NCBI RefSeq assembly: GCF_003144535.1
Contig: NZ_PHFJ01000001.1
Location: 124,001 to 188,000, forward strand
Direction of reading: 5' to 3'
Source: Proteus penneri
GTDB lineage: Bacteria > Pseudomonadota > Gammaproteobacteria > Enterobacterales > Enterobacteriaceae
Length of the DNA: 64,000 bases
The translations under genes were made by a program, and so were the position numbers. The notes beneath the pieces were generated by a model. The model saw only the letters and a program-made list of their open reading frames with translations. It had not been told where the DNA came from and searched no databases. Each line of letters starts with the position of its first letter. Positions within the stretch are counted from its first letter, which is position 1. Shown one piece after another: positions 55,591 through 64,000 of the stretch.

Positions 55591-57126
55591 TTAAGCTTGT
55601 GCTTTCTCTTTGCTATCTGCGCTTTGTAAAATCTTACGAACTGGAATAATCAGTGCAGCAAGAACAACGGCACAAATAACCAGAGCGATAGAAACATGAG
55701 AGAAGAAATCAGGCATCACATCCAATTTGTCTGGACGAATATTTCCCCCCATTAAACCAGCAGCTAAATTACCTAATGCGCTTGCACAGAACCATAATCC
55801 CATGACCTGACCACGCATTTTAGCTGGAGCTAAAATAGTCATTGTAGCAAGACCAATAGGACTTAAGCACAATTCACCCAATGTTAGTAATAAGATACTG
55901 CCAATTAACCAAAGTGGTGAAACGCCTTGTCCTGTTGCAATAACACTTTCAGATGCAAACATCATGACGGTAAAGCCACCCGCTGCAAATAAAATACCAA
56001 TCACAAATTTAGTCATACTGCTTAAATTCATATTATTACGTGCCATCATTGGCCATAACCAGCTAAATACAGGCGCAAGAATAATAATAAACAGGGCATT
56101 AACAGATTGGAACCAAACTGCTGGGATCTCAAAACCCATAAAGTTTAAGTCAGTATAGTCGTTGGCAAATAAATTAAATGATGTCGGTTTTTGTTCGAAT
56201 GCAGACCAGAAAAGGGCTGCTGAAACCAGTAATAGGAAACAAACAAATAAGCGAGAACGGTCACTACTGCTTAATCCAGCAAATAGGAATAAATAGATAA
56301 AATAGGCGATAACACTACCGGAAATCACATAAACCATAAAGTTAGCCACAACAACTGGGTTAAAAGGAATAACACCAGAAATGATAAGACCAACAATTGC
56401 CATAAGAACGACAGATAACGCTAAAATCCATTGACCGACATTACGACGAACAACCGTTGGGCGATCCCAACTTGAATCTAAACCCACTTCGCTATCAAAG
56501 CGACGCATGGTCGGTACTGCGTAAAAGCGGAAAATCAGTAACGCAACAAGCATACCAATCCCACCGATACCAAAGCCCCAATGCCAGCCATAATCACGCA
56601 CTAAGAAACCGGTGATGAGTGGTGCAATAAATGAACCCATATTGATACCCATATAAAATAAGGAGAATCCACCATCACGGCGAGTATCATCCTTTTTATA
56701 TAAGGTTCCTACCATCACAGTTACGCAGGTTTTAAATAGTCCTGTACCCAATACAATCAGTAATAAACCGATAAAGAACAGATTTTGTGACCAAAACGCT
56801 GAAAGTGCGATGGATAAGTGCCCTAACGCGATAAAGATAGAGCCATACCATACAGCTAGGCGTTGACCTAACCAGTTATCAGCTAGCCAACCTCCAGGTA
56901 ACGAGGTTAAATAAACACCGCCTGCGAAAATACCCACAATAGCAGATGCCTGCTCTCTGGGGATTTCCATGCCACCCTCATAAACGGTTGCCGCCATAAA
57001 TAGAATTAATAATGGGCGAATACCATAGAAAGAAAAGCGTTCCCACATTTCGGTGAAGAAAAGAGAGCTTAATGGATATGGGTGGCCAAAGAAAGTTCGG
57101 CTAGATTTTGAGTGAGTAGATTGCAT
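55591..57126 (-). CDS. Proton-dependent oligopeptide transporter (POT family)
   Basis: 511 aa from the ATG at 57126, chosen because GGGA lies eight bases upstream and the protein then starts MQSTHSKSSRTFFGHPYPLS; an open extension to 57165 lacks support. It has about 14 transmembrane helices. Family motifs: TEMWERFSFYGIRPLL (ExxER proton-coupling motif), GGVYLTSLPGGWLADNWLGQ with the following R, and LYKKDDTRRDGGFSLFYMGI (PTR2 signature). It takes up di- or tripeptides with protons. It resembles the peptide MFS type rather than a strict DtpA orthologue. Single gene. Confidence 0.9.
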   Translation of the reverse strand: MQSTHSKSSRTFFGHPYPLSSLFFTEMWERFSFYGIRPLLILFMAATVYEGGMEIPREQASAIVGIFAGGVYLTSLPGGWLADNWLGQRLAVWYGSIFIALGHLSIALSAFWSQNLFFIGLLLIVLGTGLFKTCVTVMVGTLYKKDDTRRDGGFSLFYMGINMGSFIAPLITGFLVRDYGWHWGFGIGGIGMLVALLIFRFYAVPTMRRFDSEVGLDSSWDRPTVVRRNVGQWILALSVVLMAIVGLIISGVIPFNPVVVANFMVYVISGSVIAYFIYLFLFAGLSSSDRSRLFVCFLLLVSAALFWSAFEQKPTSFNLFANDYTDLNFMGFEIPAVWFQSVNALFIIILAPVFSWLWPMMARNNMNLSSMTKFVIGILFAAGGFTVMMFASESVIATGQGVSPLWLIGSILLLTLGELCLSPIGLATMTILAPAKMRGQVMGLWFCASALGNLAAGLMGGNIRPDKLDVMPDFFSHVSIALVICAVVLAALIIPVRKILQSADSKEKAQA

Positions 57127-57546
57127 CTTAAATTCCCAAAAAAAACCTCTACAGGTCGTTTGCAAGTAAAAAGAACAAAATATTAGCTAGTGGTTGAACA
57201 AAATTATTTCATTCTGTTATCAATATCCACTGCATTTAATTAATATATTTTTAACATACTTTTGTCGTAATTTAGTGACTAAAAGTATATTTAATACTTT
57301 ATAAACCATTTTTTGGTGCAAAAGTCGATAAAAATCTCATTTTGCAATAGTTAACCTTGCAATTTTTTGAAAAAAGAGGACAAGAAGATTTTAGAGGTCT
57401 TAACAAATAGGTGTTGAGAATATTCTTAATAAACAACAAATTACAAAAAACAGAATAAAAAAAGTAACAATTAGGCCTTTAAATGTAAAAGTATAATTTT
57501 TTGAAGAAAAAAAACTATTAACTGATCTGATTTGTAGATTTTTTGA
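57127..57546. other. Intergenic region between the peptide transporter and mdtG
   Basis: About 420 AT-rich bases. An imperfect inverted repeat lies near 57257-57290 (ATACTTTTGTC with GACTAAAAGTAT), position compatible with an operator. No ORF and no clear terminator for mdtG. Confidence 0.35.
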
Positions 57547-58755
57547 CTACTTTTTTTGTGGCGTTCTAAAGCTTAACCAAGAATAAATGAGATTAAAAAA
57601 GACAACGGCTGCGGTGAAATAAAAAACAGCTCTAAATCCATAGCTTGCAGCAACAAAAGCACCCATTAACGGACCTGTAACATTTCCAACATCTCTTAGT
57701 GCTTGGTTATAACTAAAAATGCGACCCGCAATAGCTGGGGTAATATTATAGAGAATAAGCGTTTGTACGGCAGGTAACATAGCTGCATTGACCGCACCAA
57801 GTAAAAATCGTAATGCACCAAGTTCCCAATAATTACTGACCAATGCCATTGGAATCAGCATAAAAATAGAGAGCCCGAGGGTAAAAATAAGGACTTTATC
57901 AGGGCCAATTCGGTCACCTAGCTTACCAAAACGAGGTGCGCTGATCAGAGCCGCAATACCCGGTACGGAGGCGACAACACCACTGATAAAGGCAAGATTG
58001 CTGACTGAACCTGTTAATTCACGAATATAAAGTGTCAAAATAGGTGTAACAGAGCCTGTTGCTATTTGAATAATCATTGTGGTGAAAAACAGGCATACAA
58101 CGAGCCTTTTATTTTTAAGTGATGAAAAGACCTGTTTTGTGGTTAGTGCGTCTTTTTTAGAAACAGGCGTGAAGTTTTCACTCACGAAAAAGAGGGTGAC
58201 TAAAAAGCAAATAAATAAAACCGCTGAAGTAATAAAGAAGACAGGTCGTAAACCGTAGAGATCGGCAAGCATACCACCAATTAAAGGGCCTATTAATGCG
58301 CCACTCACTGCGCCTGTTGAAAGTGTACCTAATGCCCAGCCGCTTTTTTTAACCGGAACTTGGGTTGCAATTAACGCATTTGCATTCGGAACAAAGCCAC
58401 CTAATATACCAAGCAAGGCTCGCAGTACTAATAATTGCCATATATTTTGAGCAAATCCGATTAATACCATTACAATCGCCATACCAAGGGCAGAACGTAA
58501 CAGCATTAATTTTCGACCTTTTCTATCCGATAATTTCCCCCAAAAAGGCGCTGCAATGGCAGAAAAAAGGAAGGTAATACTAAATGCAACACCCGTCCAA
58601 AGATTAAGCTCTTCATGATCGGTTATACCTAATTCTTCAACATATAAAGGAAGAAAAGGCATAATTAAACTAAAACCTGCGCCAGTTAAAAAACAACCAA
58701 ACCAGACAATATAAAGATTACGTTTCCAAGAATTATTTCGGGGCTTGAGATCCAT
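57547..58755 (-). CDS. mdtG: Multidrug efflux MFS transporter MdtG
   Basis: 402 aa, 12 predicted transmembrane helices. It follows E. coli MdtG (YceE) closely as I recall it: [20 protein letters not shown], motif [40 protein letters not shown] and [20 protein letters not shown]. In E. coli it gives modest fosfomycin and deoxycholate resistance. As in E. coli it neighbours lpxL, although here both read leftward. Confidence 0.92.
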   Translation of the reverse strand: MDLKPRNNSWKRNLYIVWFGCFLTGAGFSLIMPFLPLYVEELGITDHEELNLWTGVAFSITFLFSAIAAPFWGKLSDRKGRKLMLLRSALGMAIVMVLIGFAQNIWQLLVLRALLGILGGFVPNANALIATQVPVKKSGWALGTLSTGAVSGALIGPLIGGMLADLYGLRPVFFITSAVLFICFLVTLFFVSENFTPVSKKDALTTKQVFSSLKNKRLVVCLFFTTMIIQIATGSVTPILTLYIRELTGSVSNLAFISGVVASVPGIAALISAPRFGKLGDRIGPDKVLIFTLGLSIFMLIPMALVSNYWELGALRFLLGAVNAAMLPAVQTLILYNITPAIAGRIFSYNQALRDVGNVTGPLMGAFVAASYGFRAVFYFTAAVVFFNLIYSWLSFRTPQKK

Positions 58756-58987
58756 GTTACTCCTTTAGCCGAGAACGAGAGAGTAAACCAAGAAAATAGG
58801 CTGAACATAACCGTGGTGACGTTGAATATTGTGACAACGCATCGGTCTTCTTATTTATAGTGAATAAGAATATAGCCATGATACAGAATAAGTGCGATAG
58901 GTCTTGCTCTTATAATGTGTTTTTGCAAGAGTTTACAGCTTGTGCTGTTGCTGATTTTATTATTGTTGCTTCAGCGTGTTGTCATAT

Positions 58988-59020
58988 TAAAAAGTGGCTG
59001 CTTTAGAATAAAACAGCCAC
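58988..59020 (-). terminator. Terminator of lpxL
   Basis: GTGGCTG (58994-59000) pairs with CAGCCAC (59014-59020), and on the minus strand a run of T follows. It sits just downstream of lpxL. Confidence 0.88.
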
Positions 59021-59027
59021 GTTGTGA

Positions 59028-59969
59028 TTAGTGTACTTTCTTTATTTCGTTATATAAAGAAGCGTCACCTTCTGGGCGAGTTTTAAAGCGACGATGCAAC
59101 CACATATATTGGTCAGGAGCGCGTAAGATTTCTTGCTCTATTACTTTATTCATAGCATTCGCGGCATTTTCTTCGCTATCAAGTGGGAAGTTTGCTACTG
59201 CCGGTGAAATAATCAACTCATATCCTTTGGCTTCGGGTAATCGCTTAGGAGTAAATGGAATTAAAGCCAGGTTTCCCGTTTTTGCTAGAATATAGGTGCC
59301 TGTTGTTGTCGCTGCTTTATCAACAGCAAATAATGGAACAAAAACACTTTTACGTGGGCCATAGTCATGATCTGGGGCATACCAAAGGATCTCACCTGCT
59401 TTAAGGTTGCGGATCATTCCTTTTAGATCTTTTCTATCAAGCATAAATTTATTGGAGCGTAATCGACCCCAAGTTTGTAGCCAATCCATAACTGGATTGT
59501 CATTTGGACGATAAACACCAATACCGGGATTTAACATACCAAAAATACGAGCGCCTAATTCTAAAGTTAGAAAGTGGATCCCAACAACAATAATGCCTTG
59601 ACCTGTTTCTTGTACTTTTTGAATATTCTCTCTGCCACTGACTTTAACCCAGCGTTTTACACGCCAATCAGGCCAAAACCAAGCCATACCTGTTTCAAAT
59701 AATCCCATACCCACAGATTCGAAGTTTTTATTCACTAAGGCTTCGCGTTCACTCTTAGGCATTTGTGGAAAACAGAGTTCGAGATTACGTTCTGCTATTT
59801 GGACTCGTTTTTTTAAAAAAACCTTTGAAAGACGTCCTAAACGCGTGCCTAACCAATAAATAACAGGATAAGGGAGCAGAACCAGAATATAAAGTAATCC
59901 GATCCCAAACCAAGTCAGCCAATATTTAGGCTGCAAAAATGATTTTTTAAATGGAGGTGACTTTATCAT
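59028..59969 (-). CDS. lpxL: Lipid A lauroyl acyltransferase LpxL
   Basis: 313-aa inner-membrane late acyltransferase (HtrB family) that adds a secondary acyl chain to Kdo2-lipid IVA. TM segment [20 protein letters not shown] near the N-terminus; catalytic HX4E motif [10 protein letters not shown]; conserved [40 protein letters not shown] and [15 protein letters not shown]. The mdtG neighbour supports lpxL over its paralogues lpxM and lpxP. Confidence 0.9.
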   Translation of the reverse strand: MIKSPPFKKSFLQPKYWLTWFGIGLLYILVLLPYPVIYWLGTRLGRLSKVFLKKRVQIAERNLELCFPQMPKSEREALVNKNFESVGMGLFETGMAWFWPDWRVKRWVKVSGRENIQKVQETGQGIIVVGIHFLTLELGARIFGMLNPGIGVYRPNDNPVMDWLQTWGRLRSNKFMLDRKDLKGMIRNLKAGEILWYAPDHDYGPRKSVFVPLFAVDKAATTTGTYILAKTGNLALIPFTPKRLPEAKGYELIISPAVANFPLDSEENAANAMNKVIEQEILRAPDQYMWLHRRFKTRPEGDASLYNEIKKVH

Positions 59970-60043
59970 AAGCCTATCTATTTACTCTTTTTCCAATGAA
60001 TATTTTATATTGTGACATTTTTTAGTGCAGATAAGAAATTTTG

Positions 60044-60646
60044 TCATAAATTAGGTGAAACTATTTTGATACCTTGTAGCGCTGTAACTAGCTCAGCAAT
60101 ATTTTTAGCTGCCATTTTATCCATCACTTTTGCACGATGTACTTCGACTGTTCTGATGGAAACACAAGCCACTTCCGCAATTTCACGATTCATTAATCCT
60201 TGAATGACATAATAGGCAATGTCTTTTTCTCTTGGCGTTAATGAAGCATAACGGCGACGAATATCATGTGCGGTAAAACGGGTATTAGTTTCAATAAATG
60301 CGGCATCTAAGGCAGATAACAGTGCATGGCTATCAACGGGTTTTTGTAAAAAATCAATAGCGCCTTTTTTGATCTCCTCAACGGCCATAGGAATATCACC
60401 ATGTCCGGTTAAAAAAATGACAGAAAGTGTACTGTGTTTATCAATTAAATGCTGGTGGACTTGTCTACCGTCAGGTTTTGGCATCCTCATATCTAATAAT
60501 ACAACGCCTTGTTGATAAAGATTGACGTTGTTAATAAAAAACTCGCTATCATTCCAGACATGGGCAGAGTAACCTAAACTTTCTAATAAAAACTGACACG
60601 CATCAGTGACAGCAAGATCATCATCAACAAGATGAATAGTTGGCAT
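60044..60646 (-). CDS. ttrR: Tetrathionate response regulator TtrR
   Basis: 200-aa FixJ/NarL-type regulator. Receiver MPTIHLVDDDLAVTDACQFL with phospho-Asp in GVVLLDMRMPKPDGRQ, then a LuxR helix-turn-helix (LTPREKDIAYYVIQGLMNRE, VSIRTVEVHRAKVMDKM). In Salmonella TtrR switches on ttrBCA when TtrS senses tetrathionate. Lies 10 bases after ttrS, divergent from ttrB. Confidence 0.93.
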   Translation of the reverse strand: MPTIHLVDDDLAVTDACQFLLESLGYSAHVWNDSEFFINNVNLYQQGVVLLDMRMPKPDGRQVHQHLIDKHSTLSVIFLTGHGDIPMAVEEIKKGAIDFLQKPVDSHALLSALDAAFIETNTRFTAHDIRRRYASLTPREKDIAYYVIQGLMNREIAEVACVSIRTVEVHRAKVMDKMAAKNIAELVTALQGIKIVSPNL

Positions 60647-60656
60647 TTTTTCTCCA

Positions 60657-62420
60657 TTATTTATTTTTGTTAGGGAAAATAAGGGTGATTTTTAATCCAA
60701 TTTTATTTTGCTCATTATTTTGATTTTCAATATGAATATCAGCGCCTTGAGAAAGTAATAAACGTTGACAAATGACTAAACCTAGTCCAAGACCTTCCAT
60801 TTTTGTTGTTTGGAATGGGGCAAAGGGCTGTTCAAGTTGGCTGTCGGTCATTCCACCTGCATCATCTTCAATAACGATAAGCAGCCGATCAGGCGCCTTA
60901 TGGGTGCTAATTTTTAGTACTTTAGTGCCAGCTTGGAGACTATTAGTGATTAAATTCGATAAAATTTGCTCTAATAATGTTTCAGGTAAATACAAGGTAT
61001 CATGTTTATCAATATGGGTGACCAGTGAAACCTGTGGGTATTTCCCTTCTACGCGTAAAAGCTTCCAGATATGTTGGATACATTCCGCAATATTTTGATG
61101 AGAAAGCGAAATTGTATCGGTATTAGGTGTTTGTTTTCCAACCCATAAACGTAGATTTCTAATGATATCAGCACCGCGTTGTGCTTGTTTATCTATTTGT
61201 TGCAATGCAGGTAGCAATGGGTGCGATTCATTCTCTTTTTTAAGGCGAATAACGCTTCCTTGTGCATAGCTTTTTATCGCAGAAAGTGGCTGATTAAGCT
61301 CATGAGCAAACCCTGAAGCCATTTCTCCCAATATGTTTAAGCGTTGAGCGTGTTCTAACTCTTCTTTTTGCTGTCTTAATCGATTGTGTGCATGTTCCAA
61401 TTGGCGACTACGACGTCTCACTAAATAACTGACCCAGACTTGATTTAGTATGAGAAAAAGGATAGCGGCTAATGAAAGACCAATAATAAATTGGTGTTGA
61501 ATCGCCCAACTTTGTGCATCTTGCCAGAGTTGTCTTTGTCGAGGGTGCTGATTTACTTCTCTTAATAGTGTCTCAACTTGGGTATGTGATGCTGGAGCCC
61601 CCCATTTCATCGGCTTACTATCCTCCGTGAGTAAAATTCGTGTGACTTTATCAACTAACTCATCAGGAACGGTATCTAGTGCAGCAAATGACCAATTAGG
61701 GTAGAGCGGTGTACTAGTTAAACAAGGTGTGTTGGTTTGGTAGGTGATCACTGGCCGATAATCACTTTTTTTTATTAATCCCTCACTATCCATATTTTCC
61801 AACAAACAGACGGGGATAATTGCAGCATTAATATCTTCATCTCGTAAAAGGTAAAGCAAAGCATCAGCAGGAAAACCGGTGAAACGTAATGTGAAATCTT
61901 TATCAGGATCAATTCCTTGCTCTTGTAGCGCTTTATAACCTAAAAGGTATCCACCAAACGCATCGGGTGCAATGGCTCCGACACGTTTTCCTATTAGCTC
62001 GTTAACAGAAGTAATTGGACTATCGTTACGGACCAAAATTAGGCTACCAATGACATTTCTTGTTGTGTTATCAGGCTCATAGCCGGAGTGTAATGAGAGC
62101 AACCAACGTAACGGAAATGCATTATCTAATTGAATAAATTGCGCTGGATTTGTTAGTAAGAAATCAACGTTTTTTTTCGCTACCGCTAATTTCATTTCTT
62201 CAAGATTTAAAGGAACTAATACAAAGTTTTCTGTTGGGAGATGTTTATTCAATGTATCAACAAGTGGGTGCCAATGCCTTTGAGTTGATGCATCTCCTCG
62301 TAGTGCTAAAACGCCGATCGTCCACTCTTTTGCTGCGGCTTGTAAAGGAAGGATAAAAAAGAGCAGTAATAACCCGATGGTAACTGCATGTTTTTTCCCA
62401 ATTGTCTGTTTTATCGTCAT
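60657..62420 (-). CDS. ttrS: Tetrathionate sensor kinase TtrS
   Basis: 587 aa. N-terminal signal or membrane segment (HAVTIGLLLLFFILPLQAAA), a periplasmic PhnD-like substrate-binding domain (about 30-300, LTNPAQFIQLDNAFPLRWLL, GKRVGAIAPDAFGGYLLGYK), a TM segment near 315, HisKA with GEMASGFAHELNQPLSAIKS, and an ATPase domain with LEQILSNLITNSLQAG, IEDDAGGMTD and GLGLGLVICQRLL. Length and layout match Salmonella TtrS (about 590 aa). First gene of the ttrSR unit. Confidence 0.93.
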   Translation of the reverse strand: MTIKQTIGKKHAVTIGLLLLFFILPLQAAAKEWTIGVLALRGDASTQRHWHPLVDTLNKHLPTENFVLVPLNLEEMKLAVAKKNVDFLLTNPAQFIQLDNAFPLRWLLSLHSGYEPDNTTRNVIGSLILVRNDSPITSVNELIGKRVGAIAPDAFGGYLLGYKALQEQGIDPDKDFTLRFTGFPADALLYLLRDEDINAAIIPVCLLENMDSEGLIKKSDYRPVITYQTNTPCLTSTPLYPNWSFAALDTVPDELVDKVTRILLTEDSKPMKWGAPASHTQVETLLREVNQHPRQRQLWQDAQSWAIQHQFIIGLSLAAILFLILNQVWVSYLVRRRSRQLEHAHNRLRQQKEELEHAQRLNILGEMASGFAHELNQPLSAIKSYAQGSVIRLKKENESHPLLPALQQIDKQAQRGADIIRNLRLWVGKQTPNTDTISLSHQNIAECIQHIWKLLRVEGKYPQVSLVTHIDKHDTLYLPETLLEQILSNLITNSLQAGTKVLKISTHKAPDRLLIVIEDDAGGMTDSQLEQPFAPFQTTKMEGLGLGLVICQRLLLSQGADIHIENQNNEQNKIGLKITLIFPNKNK

Positions 62421-62439
62421 AAATATCTAATGTTAAATA

Positions 62440-62453
62440 TTGTTTTGGATCAA
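62440..62453 (+). promoter_or_regulatory. FNR-like site in the ttrS-ttrB intergenic region
   Basis: TTGTT-TTGG-ATCAA differs from TTGAT-N4-ATCAA at one base. It lies 20 bases from the ttrS start and about 150 from the ttrB start. Salmonella ttrBCA is known to need FNR (OxrA). Confidence 0.55.
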
Positions 62454-62467
62454 GTTCGCACAGGGTA

Positions 62468-62481
62468 TGTGGTAAACCACA
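62468..62481 (+). promoter_or_regulatory. Palindrome, candidate TtrR operator
   Basis: TGTGGT-AA-ACCACA is a perfect inverted repeat in the 177-base ttrS-ttrB gap, about 123 bases before the ttrB ATG. A dimeric LuxR-type regulator such as TtrR could bind. NarL-type heptamers do not fit exactly. Inference only. Confidence 0.45.
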
Positions 62482-62597
62482 ATAGGTGCCGTCTTCAGTA
62501 ATTTTTACAATGCTCTTATAACAAAACACATACTTTTTACTTTCTATTTCCTTCACTCATTGTGAGCTTGTGTTATTGAGTGATACTGGAGACAAAT

Positions 62598-63341
62598 ATG
62601 GATCTTGGAAAACGAAAATTTTTACAACAATTAGGGGTCCTTACTGCGGGTGCTTCAATAGTTCCTTTAGCTGAAGCCGGCATTAAATTATCGCCTGAGC
62701 GTCGTGAAGGCTCAGAAGATAAACGTTACGGAATGCTGATTGATTTACGCCGTTGTGTAGGATGCCAGTCCTGTACAGTAAGCTGTAATATTGAAAATCA
62801 GACTCCTCAAGGACAATTTAGGACGACAGTAAACCAATATCAGGTTGCTATCAAGGGGCAAGAAGGGATCACGAATGTCTTACTGCCTAGATTGTGTAAC
62901 CATTGTGATGAACCGCCTTGTGTACCAGTTTGCCCTGTTCAAGCCACTTTCCAACGTAAAGACGGCATTGTCGTCGTTGATAATGAACGTTGTGTTGGTT
63001 GTGCTTATTGTGTTCAAGCATGTCCTTATGACGCACGCTTTATTAATCACTCAACACAAACAGCAGATAAATGCACGTTCTGTGCGCATCGCCTCGAAGT
63101 TGGATTGCTACCTGCGTGCGTTGAATCTTGTGTCGGTGGTGCTCGTATTATCGGCGATATGAAAGATCCTAATAGCACTATCAGCAAAATGCTGCGTACA
63201 CATGAAAAAGAGCTGAAAGTATTAAAACCAGAAAGTGGCACATTGCCACAAGTTTTCTATCTCGGCCTCGATGATGCATTTGTACAACCGTTAGAAGGTC
63301 AAGGACAACCCGCATTATGGCAGCAGGAGGTTCACTCATGA
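62598..63341 (+). CDS. ttrB: Tetrathionate reductase iron-sulfur subunit TtrB
   Basis: 247 aa. I place the start at ATG 62598 (MDLGKRKFLQQLGVLTAGAS) because GGAG lies six bases upstream; the frame is open to a GTG at 62580. A Tat-like KRKF signal leads a hydrophobic stretch, so the protein is exported with TtrA. Four [4Fe-4S] motifs: CVGCQSCTVSCNIE, CNHCDEPPCVPVCPVQA, CVGCAYCVQACPYDA, CTFCAHRLEVGLLPACVESC. It matches Salmonella TtrB along its length. Its stop overlaps the ttrC start (ATGA). Confidence 0.95.
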   Translation: MDLGKRKFLQQLGVLTAGASIVPLAEAGIKLSPERREGSEDKRYGMLIDLRRCVGCQSCTVSCNIENQTPQGQFRTTVNQYQVAIKGQEGITNVLLPRLCNHCDEPPCVPVCPVQATFQRKDGIVVVDNERCVGCAYCVQACPYDARFINHSTQTADKCTFCAHRLEVGLLPACVESCVGGARIIGDMKDPNSTISKMLRTHEKELKVLKPESGTLPQVFYLGLDDAFVQPLEGQGQPALWQQEVHS

Positions 63342-64000
63342 TCCCGCAAGTCTCTCAAATTCAAGAAGTCATTGCGATCCCGCAAGAATATTTTTGGTTG
63401 CCTTGGGCTGTGCAGTATTTCTTTTTTATTGGTATTGCTTGCTGTGCAACACTTTACGCCTGTTGGCAGTGTTGGAAAGGCAGTGCAGGTAATCAACGTT
63501 TAGAAGCTGTTGCGGTATTTATTGCAGTAACCGCGGGTATTACAGCACCTCTGGCTTTAACAGCAGATTTACACCAAACAGCACGTGTGTGGCATTTCTA
63601 TGCTTATCCAACACCATGGTCGTGGATGGCATGGGGCTCACTGTTACTACCATTATTTTCAGCATTTAGCATACTTTATTTTGCGGCAATGATCGTTCGC
63701 TTAGTATGGAAACGTGAATATAAATTAACTCGTTGGGTGGCATTAGCTTGCTCATTAACTGCGATTGGTTTGTTGTTATATACAGGTCGTGAAGCATCTA
63801 TCTTAAAAGCAAGACCTGTGTTGTATACCTATTGGTTACCAATCCTACTGTTCTTTAGTGCAATGCAAGTACTACCAACACTACTAGCATTAGGAACACG
63901 CCGTGAACCTGTATACCAGCGTGAATTAGCGATGTGGTTTGTGAGTTCTCTGATGTTATTAGCAGTATGTACGGCTTTTTGGGTTGCTGGCGATACAATT
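63338..64000 (+). CDS. ttrC: Tetrathionate reductase membrane subunit TtrC, N-terminal part
   Basis: Starts at 63338 inside the ttrB stop (ATGA overlap) and stays open to the window end (221 codons). The protein begins MIPQVSQIQEVIAIPQEYFW and has repeated transmembrane segments of the NrfD/PsrC type (GITAPLALTADLHQTARVWH, FYAYPTPWSWMAWGSLLLPL). Such a subunit anchors the complex and oxidises menaquinol. ttrA should follow beyond the window. Confidence 0.93.
   Translation, partial: MIPQVSQIQEVIAIPQEYFWLPWAVQYFFFIGIACCATLYACWQCWKGSAGNQRLEAVAVFIAVTAGITAPLALTADLHQTARVWHFYAYPTPWSWMAWGSLLLPLFSAFSILYFAAMIVRLVWKREYKLTRWVALACSLTAIGLLLYTGREASILKARPVLYTYWLPILLFFSAMQVLPTLLALGTRREPVYQRELAMWFVSSLMLLAVCTAFWVAGDTI

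Overview
The window is low-GC enterobacterial (Morganellaceae) chromosome that reads as Proteus. The catalase is very close to the crystallised P. mirabilis enzyme as I remember it, but carries scattered substitutions. A restriction-type gene matches PvuRts1I, first found on a Proteus vulgaris plasmid. I infer a non-mirabilis Proteus (P. vulgaris group). There is no prophage, IS element, integron or CRISPR array. All genes except three look intact.

Layout. 1-3.7 kb: end of the nuo operon (nuoL', nuoM, nuoN; complex I). 3.7-6.0 kb: very AT-rich two-gene unit encoding a binary alpha-pore-forming toxin of the XaxAB/YaxAB family. 6.2-13.6 kb: menaquinone pathway, menF then menD-H-B-C-E. 13.6-14.5 kb: a PvuRts1I-like modified-cytosine-dependent nuclease gene broken by one base in an A9 tract. 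14.6-18.6 kb: katA, a YfaZ-like outer membrane protein, tyrP with TyrR boxes, and a small lipoprotein. 18.7-26.3 kb: yfaE-nrdB-nrdA (aerobic ribonucleotide reductase, DnaA and NrdR sites upstream), ubiG and gyrA. 26.5-33.1 kb: the Rcs phosphorelay, with rcsC intact but both rcsB and rcsD interrupted by apparent single-base deletions. 33.2-34.0 kb: a tandemly duplicated tRNA-Ser(TGA)/tRNA-Thr(TGT) operon with its own promoter and terminator. 34.0-36.8 kb: a Rob-like AraC regulator, an orphan GhoT/OrtT-type membrane toxin of 59 aa, a possible small RNA and a DUF924 protein. 36.8-40.7 kb: dmsABC-type molybdoenzyme with FNR and NarL/NarP sites. 41-46.2 kb: YbdG channel, a 24-codon candidate gene under CRP/FNR-like sites, an unrecognised 541-aa protein, HdeD and a D-amino-acid transaminase. 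46.3-48.4 kb: a QseBC/PmrAB-like two-component system. 48.4-54 kb: an ORF remnant, an old yellow enzyme, a xenobiotic acetyltransferase, a trimeric autotransporter adhesin, a small orphan protein and a palindrome made of two perfect DnaA boxes. 54.1-60 kb: acyl-CoA thioesterase, PhzF protein, POT peptide transporter, mdtG and lpxL. 60-64 kb: tetrathionate respiration (ttrR, ttrS divergent from ttrB, ttrC').

How it fits together: several modules serve anaerobic respiration. Menaquinone synthesis supplies the electron carrier for the DmsABC-type and tetrathionate reductases, whose upstream regions carry FNR- and NarL/NarP-like sites. Virulence-associated items are XaxAB, the trimeric adhesin and catalase. 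The most notable observations are the three single-base frameshifts (PvuRts1I-like gene, rcsB, rcsD). They could be real lesions, a switchable tract in the first case, or sequencing errors, and resequencing would decide.
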